Assembly: GCA_035516795.1 (NCBI GenBank)
Contig: DATIZX010000010.1
Span: 60,443-124,442, forward strand
Reading direction: 5' to 3'
Source of the DNA: DATJBF01 sp035516795
Lineage (GTDB): Bacteria; Verrucomicrobiota; Verrucomicrobiia; Palsa-1439
Length of the DNA: 64,000 nucleotides
Shown here: in pieces, positions 13,676-22,158 of the stretch
Numbering within the stretch: the stretch's first letter is position 1
Layout of the letters: each line of letters begins with the position of its first letter
Program-made: the position numbers and the translations under genes
The notes under the pieces: generated by a model
The model's input: only the letters and a program-made list of their open reading frames with translations
Database searches by the model: none
What the model was told of the DNA's origin: nothing

Positions 13676-16534
13676 ATGAAACTCATCGTATCCCTCTTGG
13701 TTTCAGTTTTCCTGGCTGCAAATGCCATCGGTGTCAGCTCGCCGCGGGAAAAACTGCGGATGGATTCCGGCTGGAAATTTCATCTGGGTAACGAATGGGG
13801 CCTGGGCCAAAACCTCTCGAAAGCAGGCAGTGGCACCGGCCCCGCCAGCGCGTCATTCAGCGATGCAAGCTGGCGGACCGTGAATTTGCCGCACGATTGG
13901 GCCGTGGAATTGCCCTTCGATCAGCACGCGGATGGCTCGCATGGATTCCATCCGGTAGGACCCGGCTTCCCGCAAACCAGCGTCGCGTGGTATCGCCGCA
14001 CGTTTGATTTGCCACAGAAGGACGCGGGCAAACGGCTGTGGCTGGAATTCGACGGCGTGTTCCGCGACTGCACCGTGTTCGTCAACGGCTGGTTTGTTGG
14101 GCATCACGAAAGCGGTTACAGCAGCTTTCGTTACGACATCACGGATGTGGCGCATTACGGCGGCAGTAATGTCATCGCCGTAAAAGTGGACGCGTCGGAA
14201 TTTGAGGGCTGGTTTTACGAAGGCGCGGGGATTTACCGGCATGTCTGGCTGGTGAAGACCTCTCCGCTGGCCATCGCCCCGGACGGCGTTTTTGTCTACG
14301 CAAATTTTGAGAATAATACGCCCACGAAAACAGCGCCTATCCAGATTGAAACGCGGCTGCTGAACTTCATGACGAACGCCGCTGAAACCACGGTCCGGTG
14401 TAATATTGTTTCGCCCGACGGAAAACCAGTGGCAACCGCCGAGAAATCGGAAACGATCGGTGGAGCGGCGACGGCGACCGAGAAACTCGAGGCCAGTATT
14501 TCCGCGCCACAACTCTGGTCGCCCGAATCACCAAAGCTCTACAAGCTCGTTACGACTGTTGAAAGCAGTGGCGGAATCGTGGACCGCGAGGAAACCGAGT
14601 TTGGCATTCGCACGGTCGCGTTTGATCCAGACAAAGGGTTCCTACTGAACGGCCAGCCTTATGAACTCAAAGGCACGTGCAATCACCAGGACCACGCCGG
14701 CGTCGGGTCGGCTTTGCCGGATGCGCTGCAGTATTTTCGCGTCAGGAAATTGAAGGAAATGGGCTGCAACGCCATCCGCACGTCGCACAACGCGCCGACG
14801 CCGGAGTTGCTCGACGCCTGCGACCGTCTCGGTCTGCTGGTCATGGACGAAAACCGGCTGCTCGGCAGTGATGCGGCGAATCTCCATCGATTCCAAGGCC
14901 AAATCTTCCGTGACCGCAATCATCCAAGCGTCGCCATTTGGAGTCTGGCCAACGAGGAATTTGGCGTGCAGGATACGCCTGCCGGCGTGCGCGTGGCGAC
15001 CACCATGCAGGACCTCTTCAAACGTCTCGATCCGACGCGTCCCGTCACGTACGCCGCGCCCGTCGGCAACGATTTCACGAACAGCATCAATTCTATCATC
15101 GAAGTGCGTGGCTGGAATTATCACGTCGGACCCGACATGGAGGCTTATCACCGCGAGCATCCGCAACAGCCCAACGTTGGCACCGAGCAGGGCAGCACCG
15201 TGAGCACGCGCGGCATTTACACGAACGACGCGGCCCGCGGTTACGTCAGCGCCTACGACACCAATGCACCGAATTGGGCGCACACCGCGGAAACGTGGTG
15301 GAGTTATTTCGCGGAACGCCCGTGGTTGAGCGGCGGATTCGTCTGGACCGGGTTTGATTATCGCGGCGAACCGACGCCGTATGGGTGGCCATGCATCAAT
15401 TCGCACTTCGGCATTCTCGACACGTGCGGTTTTCCCAAGGACAACTTCTGGTATTACCAATCGTGGTGGACGACAAACACCGTTTTGCACCTACTGCCGC
15501 ACTGGAACTGGCCGGGCCGGGAAGGCCACGACATCGATGTCTGGTGCTACAGCAATTGCCGTAAAGTTGAGCTCTTTCTTAATGGCTCGAGCCTCGGCAA
15601 ACAGACAATGAAGAAGAATTCACATCTCGAATGGAAAGTGAAATACGCGCCCGGTGTGCTGAGCGCAAAAGGCTTTGACGCCGACGGCAAAGTCATCGCC
15701 GAAACGAAAGTCGAAACCACCGGTGCACCCGCGGCGGTTCAACTGAAGCCCGACCGGGCCGCCATCGCCGCCGACGGTCGCGATGTATCGGTGATGACCG
15801 TTTCCGTCGCCGATGCGCAGGGACGGATTGTTCCCGTGGCGTCCAACAAGGTTTATTTTGCGTTAAGCGGTCCTGGCAGGATTCTCGGCGTTGGCAACGG
15901 CGACCCGAGTTGCCATGAGCCGGATCAGTTCATTGCGGAGCCGACATTTCGCACTTCGCCCGTGGACGATTGGCGTTGGAAGAAGATTCGCAATGCTTAT
16001 CAGCCGAATCTGCCGGAGGAAGCCGAACAATTTGACGATGCGAGCTGGGAAACGGTAAACGTGAATTCAGGAAGAGGTGTTTTGGAGGGTGTAGCGCAGG
16101 CGATGTTTCGCGGACGGGCGAACCTCACAGCGGAAGACCTCGCGGCGCCCTCGGTCGAGTTGATCTTCGGCCGGATTGGCGGCGACGGATCCGTTTATGT
16201 AAACGGCCAAAAAGCCGGCGAATCGCACAACGGAGAGATGGCGATGATTTTCGACGTAAAACGCTTGCTGCATTCAGGCGAAAACACGATCGCCGTGGCG
16301 GTCGCGAACTGGGGCGGCACCGGCGGCATTTATAAGGGCGTATCGCTGCAATTTCAGGAAAAAACCGCGCCCGTCGAATGGCAGCGCAGCGTCTTCAACG
16401 GCGTCGCGCAAATCATCGTGCAGTCCACGAAAGAGCCGGGCGAAATCAAACTGACTGCCAGCGCGGACGGTTTATCACCGGCGGTTCTGCAATTAGCAAC
16501 GTACCCGGCGCAAATGAGTCCGTCAGCTCCTTGA
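13676..16534 (+). CDS. Exported GH2 beta-galactosidase-like enzyme
   Basis: A 952-residue exported glycoside hydrolase family 2 protein. Order: signal peptide (1-18); sugar-binding jelly roll (about 25-200, with 'NLPHDWAVELPF' and 'FDGVFRDCTVFVNGWFVG'); immunoglobulin-like domain (about 205-315); TIM barrel (about 320-600). Acid/base Glu427 is in 'SLANEEFG' and nucleophile Glu504 in 'GTEQGS'. A DUF4982-like and an Ig-like domain follow, then an extra galactose-binding-like domain (about 765-900) with 'DDWRWKKIRN' and 'SVYVNGQKAGES'. Likely removes terminal beta-galactose from plant glycans such as xyloglucan or rhamnogalacturonan side chains; exact substrate is inferred from the neighbourhood only. 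Confidence 0.9.
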   Translation: MKLIVSLLVSVFLAANAIGVSSPREKLRMDSGWKFHLGNEWGLGQNLSKAGSGTGPASASFSDASWRTVNLPHDWAVELPFDQHADGSHGFHPVGPGFPQTSVAWYRRTFDLPQKDAGKRLWLEFDGVFRDCTVFVNGWFVGHHESGYSSFRYDITDVAHYGGSNVIAVKVDASEFEGWFYEGAGIYRHVWLVKTSPLAIAPDGVFVYANFENNTPTKTAPIQIETRLLNFMTNAAETTVRCNIVSPDGKPVATAEKSETIGGAATATEKLEASISAPQLWSPESPKLYKLVTTVESSGGIVDREETEFGIRTVAFDPDKGFLLNGQPYELKGTCNHQDHAGVGSALPDALQYFRVRKLKEMGCNAIRTSHNAPTPELLDACDRLGLLVMDENRLLGSDAANLHRFQGQIFRDRNHPSVAIWSLANEEFGVQDTPAGVRVATTMQDLFKRLDPTRPVTYAAPVGNDFTNSINSIIEVRGWNYHVGPDMEAYHREHPQQPNVGTEQGSTVSTRGIYTNDAARGYVSAYDTNAPNWAHTAETWWSYFAERPWLSGGFVWTGFDYRGEPTPYGWPCINSHFGILDTCGFPKDNFWYYQSWWTTNTVLHLLPHWNWPGREGHDIDVWCYSNCRKVELFLNGSSLGKQTMKKNSHLEWKVKYAPGVLSAKGFDADGKVIAETKVETTGAPAAVQLKPDRAAIAADGRDVSVMTVSVADAQGRIVPVASNKVYFALSGPGRILGVGNGDPSCHEPDQFIAEPTFRTSPVDDWRWKKIRNAYQPNLPEEAEQFDDASWETVNVNSGRGVLEGVAQAMFRGRANLTAEDLAAPSVELIFGRIGGDGSVYVNGQKAGESHNGEMAMIFDVKRLLHSGENTIAVAVANWGGTGGIYKGVSLQFQEKTAPVEWQRSVFNGVAQIIVQSTKEPGEIKLTASADGLSPAVLQLATYPAQMSPSAP

Positions 16535-16832
16535 TCTAAAAAAGCATTGATTTCGGCCGCGAATTCCGGCGTTCTACGCGATATGAGGCAAAAAGGGTCA
16601 GGTCTCAACATAAAACATTACCGTTGGCAACGCTTTGATAGTGGGGCGCTTTAACGGAGATCGTGCAACCTGTCAGGATTGAAGCAGCCGCTGGTTGGCA
16701 TTATGTGACCGGAAGAACGAAGCGAAAGGAACGACAGAGACCCTTCTCCCGCTTCAGCGGGATCAGGGTGACAGCCGTGGGAGTAGTAAAGGCATTTGCG
16801 TGACAGCACGCTAGTCCAGTCAAATTCACAAA
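16535..16832. other. Intergenic region between convergent GH2 and GH44 genes
   Basis: No gene seen. Contains a small hairpin CCCGC-TTCA-GCGGG (16748-16761) followed by ATCAGGGTGACAG, a composition typical of dispersed intergenic repeats. It should include the transcription ends of both neighbours, but no clear T-tailed terminator was found. Confidence 0.4.
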
Positions 16833-19637
16833 TTACGGCAACAAGCGCACGTGGTAGAAATGCTGGGGCTGAGAAGCGGCTCCCGGGTTCACAACCTGAA
16901 TCAGGCCTCCAGTACCAAGGACGTTGTCGGCTACAGTCGTCCACACTCCGGTTTTCAGATCATCGCAGCGCTCGACGCGATAGAATTTGTTGTTAGCGGA
17001 TTGAAACGTGATTACGAAGTCGCCGGCATCGGGCCGCACCTCAACGATGCGCAGCGCGCTCGATGAATCCGTGGGACTCGTGCCGGCCAGACACTCCTGA
17101 AGATTCGAAAACCCATCTCCATCGGCATCGTCGTTGAAACGCGATTGGTCCGCAGCCAGTCCCGTCGCGTGGCCGAAGTATTCCATCATCCACCAGTCGG
17201 GAATGCCGTCACTGTCGGAATCCAACGCGCTGAACCGCAAGAGCGTGGCGCTGTATGCGGGAAAAACAAAGCTGGTGGTCGCGGACGCGTTCGTCAGGTC
17301 CGGCTCTTGCAGAATGGCTTGCAGATTGGCGGCGGAAAGTTGCCAGACGCTTGCGGTCGGCGCGGGAATGTAATTGGTGAATTGAATTTGCGTGCTGTAA
17401 TCGAAGTCAGGATTCTTGTTGATGACGATCAGAAGCAAGTCACCGGACTGACTGTCTTTTGATGCGTAGGCGGTGAGCAAATTCGGATCGGCCGCGTCGG
17501 CGAACACCGACAGGTCGCCGAACCCGGAATGGTTCCCATCGTAATTCCGGTACAACTTGAACGCGTTGTACGCCGGACTCATCGCATCGGGCGCGGTCCA
17601 ATGGGTGGCCAGATACAAATCTTCGCGTCCGAAGATCCCGAGCACATCCGCGAGAGCGAGCCCACCGGGCAACGTGTCTTCAGCGCCCCAATTGTATTCA
17701 GTGATGGCCAACTTCGTGCCGGGGTAATGTTGCGCGATCAGGGTCTTGAAACGCGGGATGATTTCCGGCTGGTTCCGGTTCGGCTGGGTTTGCGTCGCCC
17801 ATTGGTCGGTGCCGATCCCGCCTTCGCTGGTGTAGGAGGCGTCCCAGAGTTCGCGCGTGGACCGGAGTTGCCGGGCGGGATCGCTTCCGTTGTTGTTCGC
17901 ATCGGCGTAATAATGGATGTCGAGCACGTCGAGCAGGCGTTCGCCGGTTTGCACTTCGTTGTTGTAGGCCATGTCGAGAAACCACGGCAGAAAATCCTCG
18001 CCGCCGTGCGCGGCCTTGTCGTCGCCGCCGGCCACGCTATTCCAATAGAACCACCAGCAACAACTGACCGGCGCGAGAATCTGAGAAGAGGGCGACTCGG
18101 CGCGGACCATCGGCGCGTAATTGGTGAACACGCCCCATATTTCGTCGTAGGTCATGTCGGCCGGATGCCAGTCGCGGTGCGTGCCCGTCCAGATGTCCAT
18201 TTCGTTGTCGAGCGCGATGAACGGCAGAGCCACGGAGTTGGACAAGAGGCTGCGCAACCACTGGGCTTGCAGCGTGACCGTGTTGGTCATGCCGGAATCG
18301 AGCGGGTCATTGACGATGTTCTGGCCGTTGGTGCCGACGCCGTTGCCGGCGTTTGAATTGTACGGATCGGTGGCTTGCTGCGGGCCGTACTTGGCGACAG
18401 AGAAACTGACCGAATTGGAATCTTTCGCGATGAATGGCAGCGTCGCAATGCTGAGCAATGTCGCCGCGCCCGCTGCGGCGGTGTCGTTGGCGAACTGCAG
18501 GGCGCTGGAGTTTCCGGAGTTCTCAAAATACCAATCGGCGCCGGCGTTGCTGGTGTTGGCGATCCAGTTGTACGTCGAAACGCGGTTGCCGCCCCAGCGA
18601 TGGACGGTCGCTCCGATGTCGCGCAGGTAGTTGGTGGACGGTGCCCATGCCACTCCATAGATCAGCGGGCTGATGAGATGATTGCTTGCTAGCGCGCTGA
18701 CCTGGACGGTGTGATTGGACCAGCCGAAACCACCCGACGAATCCGCGACAATTGCGATGCCGGTCTCGTTGGTCACATGATTGACGTACAGCGTGTAGCG
18801 CGCGCCGACGACGAAATCGTTGGCAAAATTCAACGCGACTCTGAACCGCGCCGCGTCGTATTGCGCGCTGCTGGCGGGCACGCGATTGGTGTAGTTCGGG
18901 TCAGTCGCGCTGAGCAATTGATAATTGGCGGCGTTCGAGGCGGACGCACCGCTCAGTCCCATGTTGAAGAACCCGACGACCGACCGGCTGTTGGCGGACC
19001 GGACGGAGGTCATGACCGGCGGGTCCGACACTTGATCCAAGATTATCGAGTCAAGGTAATATGGTGGTTGGGCGGTGCCGGTGCGATCCTGGAGGTTGAT
19101 GCGCGCAAAGTTGTCGGCTCTCAGATGAAAATCGGCAAACGGAATGGACACCAGTTTCCAGACTCCCGAGGCCACGCCCCCGCCGTCGACGAGGTAATCC
19201 TCAAGATTTAGATTATCCGTCACACCTGCGTTGTTTGTGTCGTCGAGCGCAACGCTGAGCAGTTGACCACCTGTCGTACCCCCGTGGATATAAAACTCCA
19301 GATGATTGTACGCGTTTGACGCGATAGCGTTGTGATGGAGAGAGAAACCGCTCCAACCCGATAGCGGAATCACTTTGATCGACGCAGCGCTGCCGTTGTA
19401 GGTCGGGCTCGCATTGTTAAACACATTCGAGGTGCTCCAGGACCAGTCCTGCCAGCCAGAACCAAGAGAGTCGAGATACACGTTTTCCGTTTGGGCGAAC
19501 GCAACCGTCGCTTGAGCAAGCAGCGCGAACACGGTGAAGGCGATGAACCCCAGCCCGGGCGTTCGCCTGTGGGCAGAGTCCGGACCAGCGAATGCGCCAT
19601 CGGGAAAAGCTCGCGGTAAAACTCGTTGAATCTTCAT
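16833..19637 (-). CDS. Exported GH44-like endoglucanase/xyloglucanase
   Basis: A 934-residue exported protein. A long basic start is followed by a hydrophobic export segment (about residues 30-50, FIAFTVFALLAQATVAFA). An N-terminal carbohydrate-binding-like region (about 52-205) precedes the GH44 catalytic module (about 300-790), recognised by 'VHRWGGNRVSTYNW', 'GADWYFEN', acid/base Glu479 in 'ALDNEMDIW' and nucleophile Glu647 in 'AITEYNWG'. The C terminus has an Asp-rich 'DSDSDGIPDWW' calcium-repeat segment and a small beta domain, a tail common in verrucomicrobial exported proteins and possibly a sorting signal. GH44 enzymes cut beta-1,4-glucan and xyloglucan backbones. Confidence 0.82.
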   Translation of the reverse strand: MKIQRVLPRAFPDGAFAGPDSAHRRTPGLGFIAFTVFALLAQATVAFAQTENVYLDSLGSGWQDWSWSTSNVFNNASPTYNGSAASIKVIPLSGWSGFSLHHNAIASNAYNHLEFYIHGGTTGGQLLSVALDDTNNAGVTDNLNLEDYLVDGGGVASGVWKLVSIPFADFHLRADNFARINLQDRTGTAQPPYYLDSIILDQVSDPPVMTSVRSANSRSVVGFFNMGLSGASASNAANYQLLSATDPNYTNRVPASSAQYDAARFRVALNFANDFVVGARYTLYVNHVTNETGIAIVADSSGGFGWSNHTVQVSALASNHLISPLIYGVAWAPSTNYLRDIGATVHRWGGNRVSTYNWIANTSNAGADWYFENSGNSSALQFANDTAAAGAATLLSIATLPFIAKDSNSVSFSVAKYGPQQATDPYNSNAGNGVGTNGQNIVNDPLDSGMTNTVTLQAQWLRSLLSNSVALPFIALDNEMDIWTGTHRDWHPADMTYDEIWGVFTNYAPMVRAESPSSQILAPVSCCWWFYWNSVAGGDDKAAHGGEDFLPWFLDMAYNNEVQTGERLLDVLDIHYYADANNNGSDPARQLRSTRELWDASYTSEGGIGTDQWATQTQPNRNQPEIIPRFKTLIAQHYPGTKLAITEYNWGAEDTLPGGLALADVLGIFGREDLYLATHWTAPDAMSPAYNAFKLYRNYDGNHSGFGDLSVFADAADPNLLTAYASKDSQSGDLLLIVINKNPDFDYSTQIQFTNYIPAPTASVWQLSAANLQAILQEPDLTNASATTSFVFPAYSATLLRFSALDSDSDGIPDWWMMEYFGHATGLAADQSRFNDDADGDGFSNLQECLAGTSPTDSSSALRIVEVRPDAGDFVITFQSANNKFYRVERCDDLKTGVWTTVADNVLGTGGLIQVVNPGAASQPQHFYHVRLLP

Positions 19638-19752
19638 GCGTCTCCGTGGACATTTTGAAGCATCTCGTGTGCACTAGCAAGTCCCGGAAGGAAATATCTG
19701 GCGATTCATCAGAATTCTTTGCGTCCATTTTGGGAACGGCAAGGCGTCACAT

Positions 19753-19902
19753 CCTGAGAGGCCGTTGAAAAAGTGCTTGAGCCTGCGGATCCGGTTGTCG
19801 GCCGACTCTGTGAGTCGGCGATCCCTTCGAGAATTGCGCCGCTTCGCAGAAGCGGCCTACAGTTAGACGGCCGGAATGTGAGTTTTTCAACAGCCTCCTG
19901 AG
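19753..19902. mobile_element. MITE-like element with imperfect terminal inverted repeats
   Basis: Left end CCTGAGAGGCCGTTGAAAAAGTG (19753-19775) and right end, read on the minus strand, CTCAGGAGGCTGTTGAAAAACTC: about 19 matching positions with small gaps. The interior (about 105 bases) has no gene and carries a paired-hairpin repeat at 19799-19862. The GAGGCTGTTGAAAAAC-type ends resemble insertion-sequence termini. The right end abuts the point where an aldehyde dehydrogenase remnant begins. Confidence 0.5.
19799..19862. repeat. Paired-hairpin repeat (copy 4), nested
   Basis: Hairpin GCCGACTC-TGT-GAGTCGGC (identical to copy 1), spacer, hairpin GCCGCTTC-GCA-GAAGCGGC, then CCTACAG. The expected GTAG at the left is degenerate (TTGTCG). 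It lies inside the inverted-repeat element 19753-19902. Confidence 0.75.
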
Positions 19903-19903
19903 C

Positions 19904-20074
19904 GACAACGACGTTAGCCCGTTCGGCGGCATGCGTCAGACCGGTCACTCGCGCGAACTTGGCGAGGAAGGCCTCGACGAATTCCGCGAAACCAAGCACG
20001 CCCACCTCGACTACAAGCAGGAAATCAAGCCGTACTGGTATCCCTGCTCGAAGTACAACAAACTGAGTTCGTAA
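19904..20074 (+). pseudogene. C-terminal remnant of an aldehyde dehydrogenase
   Basis: An open frame ending at TAA 20072-20074 encodes DNDVSPFGGMRQTGHSRELG followed by EEGLDEFRETKHAHLDYK and a short tail. This is the conserved last 55 residues of NAD-dependent aldehyde dehydrogenases of the betaine/glycine-betaine aldehyde type (PFGGxKxSGxGRElGeeGLdeF.etK). The catalytic and coenzyme domains, about 430 residues, are absent, and no start codon is present. The break coincides with the right end of the inverted-repeat element, so insertion or recombination there may have removed the rest. Confidence 0.85.
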
Positions 20075-20075
20075 T

Positions 20076-20123
20076 TGTGGGAGCGGCGTCCCCGCCGCGA
20101 CTGGCCTTTAGCCAGCCTTCTAA
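20076..20123. repeat. Double hairpin after the dehydrogenase remnant
   Basis: GCGGCG-TCCC-CGCCGC followed by CTGGC-CTTTA-GCCAG. Probably the old transcription end of the dehydrogenase gene or another dispersed repeat; no T-run. Confidence 0.4.
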
Positions 20124-20174
20124 GATTGCTGCGGAAGTTCTACAGCACCAAACAAATGCTGTGAATCTCGGCAA

Positions 20175-20726
20175 TTAACTGCCTTTCGGAAGAAAGGTCA
20201 CACCAAGGCTGTTCAGATGCGATCGAGCTTCACTGGAGAGCGGCTTCAGGCACGCAATGCATAGCAACTCCATCGCACGCGAGAAAGCGACAAAGCCAAG
20301 ACGGCATTGATCTTGTTTGTCAGCATTGCGCTTAACTCGATCAGTCTCACACCACTTTTGAAGCTCGCCCAAGCCTGACGCCACGACTAGAACAGCATTT
20401 GCCTCCAACCCCTTTGCTTGATGGATTGATGATGACCAATCACTATCTAGCGGTTGCCGTTCGATCAGAAAAGCATTTCGTAAATCTTCGAATGCGTCTG
20501 CGACCGCTTCACTTCGCTCCCCCGTATCTGCAATTCTTAACCGCGGCAACCACCGCTGGGCGAAAGTAGTCACGTCGACCACGCAGCCGTCCCTCAATTC
20601 GCGCAGTACATCATCATTAAAGCCGGAAACGGGGTGCACGACAACCAAACTGTTGCCACAACCGTTCCGGCCATTCTTCCAACGAGCACGATCTTGTGCT
20701 CGGTGGCGAGTTTGTCTAGCATGGGT
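20175..20726 (-). pseudogene. C-terminal remnant of a UvrD/Rep-type helicase
   Basis: Residues in the middle of this frame carry superfamily 1 helicase motifs V ('IHQAKGLEANAVLVVAS') and VI ('GFVAFSRAMELLCIA'), the end of the second RecA-like domain. No Walker A, Walker B or motifs Ia-IV are present. The frame is open upstream to a stop at 20727-20729 without a convincing start; the TTG at 20648 is only a nominal one. The truncation point abuts the upstream region of the pectin-cluster gene on the other strand. I regard it as a decayed fragment, together with the aldehyde dehydrogenase remnant beside it. Confidence 0.65.
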
Positions 20727-20754
20727 TTAAGAATTGTTGGAAGGCGCTCAAGAA

Positions 20755-22002
20755 ATGTTCCTCACGTCGGATTCAATAAGCAGAAAGTTTGCATTTTTCC
20801 TGTTAGCGCTAACCTGGGCGCAGCTATCCGCGCTTGCGAACTCTACTTCCGCCGAGCCACCGACCGAGTGGATTGATTCAGCTACGGGACATCGAGTCAT
20901 CCGTTTGTCCCGTGAACCGGGCAGCGCCAGTCTTTATTTTCACCAAAACGCCTATTCTGCCGACGGCCAGAAGTTGGTCATCAGAACTCCGAGCGGATTA
21001 TCCACGGTCAACCTCAAGACGCACGAAATCGAGCAAGTCGTCACGGGTCGCGTGCGCCCGCTCGTGACCGGCCGAAAAACCGGGCAGATTTATTACATCA
21101 ACAGCAACACCGTGTACGCCGCCGACCTGGACACCCATGCAATCAGAACGGTCGCGAAACTTCCATCCGATTTGGAGCCAAGCGCAAACATTACCGTCAA
21201 TGCCGATGAGACGATGCTCGTTGGTATCGCTGTCGATCCTCACGGCAAAGCCGTGCCGAGAAAGTTGCCGCCCGGCACACGCAGTGGCGGTCGCTTGGGA
21301 CCGCGTTGGGCCCAGGGCCTGCCGATGGTTCTGTACACCATTGACATCAAAACTGGCGCGGAACGGCGGATTTATACCTCAAATGATTGGCTCAATCATT
21401 TGCAGTGTTCGCCCACGGACCCGAAGCAAATCATGTTCTGTCACGAAGGCCCGTGGCAACTTGTCGACCGCATTTGGACCATGCGCACTGATGGCACCGG
21501 ACTGAAACTGATTCACAAACGCACGATGGACGGGGAGATTGCCGGGCACGAGTTTTTTGGGGCTGACGGGAAAACCATCTGGTACGACCTGCAAACGCCG
21601 CGGGGCCTGGTTTTCTGGCTGGCGGGCTACAACCTCGAAACCGGCGAACGCACCTGGTATCACCTGCAACGTGATGAATGGTCGGTGCACTACAACGTGT
21701 CACCCGATGGGAAACTCTTTGCCGGGGACGGCGGCGGTCCGCACAGCGTTGCCGCTCCCGAAAACGAGAAGTGGATCTACCTGTATCATCCGGAACAGTG
21801 GTCCAGAACAGGGTTGCCGGAAGCAAACGCCGGACTCGTCAAGGTCGGCGTGCTCAAGGCAGAACGTCTGGTGGATTTGTCGAAGCACAATTACACGCTC
21901 GAACCAAACGTCAGGTTCACGCCGGACGGAAAGTGGGTGGTTTTCCGCTCCAACATGTTTGGTCCCACTCACGTCTTTGCCGTAGAGCTGGCCAAGAAAT
22001 GA
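20755..22002 (+). CDS. Exported oligogalacturonate lyase (PL22)
   Basis: About 415 residues, seven-bladed propeller lyase of the oligogalacturonate lyase family: cleaves short (unsaturated) galacturonate oligomers by beta-elimination, normally with Mn2+. Family stretches include 'HRVIRLSREPGSASLYFHQNAYS', 'FCHEGPWQLVDRIWTMRTDG', 'GHEFFGADGKTIWYDL' and 'WSVHYNVSPDGKLFAGDGG'; His residues in these lie where the metal and substrate bind in the family. Unusually for PL22, which is often cytoplasmic, there is an N-terminal export segment (KFAFFLLALTWAQLSALA). ATG 20755 is chosen over TTG 20734. First gene of the pectin cluster 20.7-25.9 kb. Confidence 0.85.
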   Translation: MFLTSDSISRKFAFFLLALTWAQLSALANSTSAEPPTEWIDSATGHRVIRLSREPGSASLYFHQNAYSADGQKLVIRTPSGLSTVNLKTHEIEQVVTGRVRPLVTGRKTGQIYYINSNTVYAADLDTHAIRTVAKLPSDLEPSANITVNADETMLVGIAVDPHGKAVPRKLPPGTRSGGRLGPRWAQGLPMVLYTIDIKTGAERRIYTSNDWLNHLQCSPTDPKQIMFCHEGPWQLVDRIWTMRTDGTGLKLIHKRTMDGEIAGHEFFGADGKTIWYDLQTPRGLVFWLAGYNLETGERTWYHLQRDEWSVHYNVSPDGKLFAGDGGGPHSVAAPENEKWIYLYHPEQWSRTGLPEANAGLVKVGVLKAERLVDLSKHNYTLEPNVRFTPDGKWVVFRSNMFGPTHVFAVELAKK

Positions 22003-22158
22003 CAAACAGACGGACGCGCATGATTTCGACCTCCGTAGAACGCTGCTACCGCAAATTGTGCTGACCGCGATTCTTTTTGCTGGCGTGGCGGCATGGATCG
22101 TTGTTATGTCGTGACGAATAATTCAGCTTTCACCGGCAGTTCGCCAAGAGGAGGCCTC

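Noticed and set aside
22002..22133. Short frame ending in a hydrophobic stretch (LLPQIVLTAILFAGVAAWIVVMS) after the PL22 gene
   Set aside because: No start codon, opened only by overlap with PL22 coding sequence, 40 residues at most. Might be a decayed gene end but not supportable.
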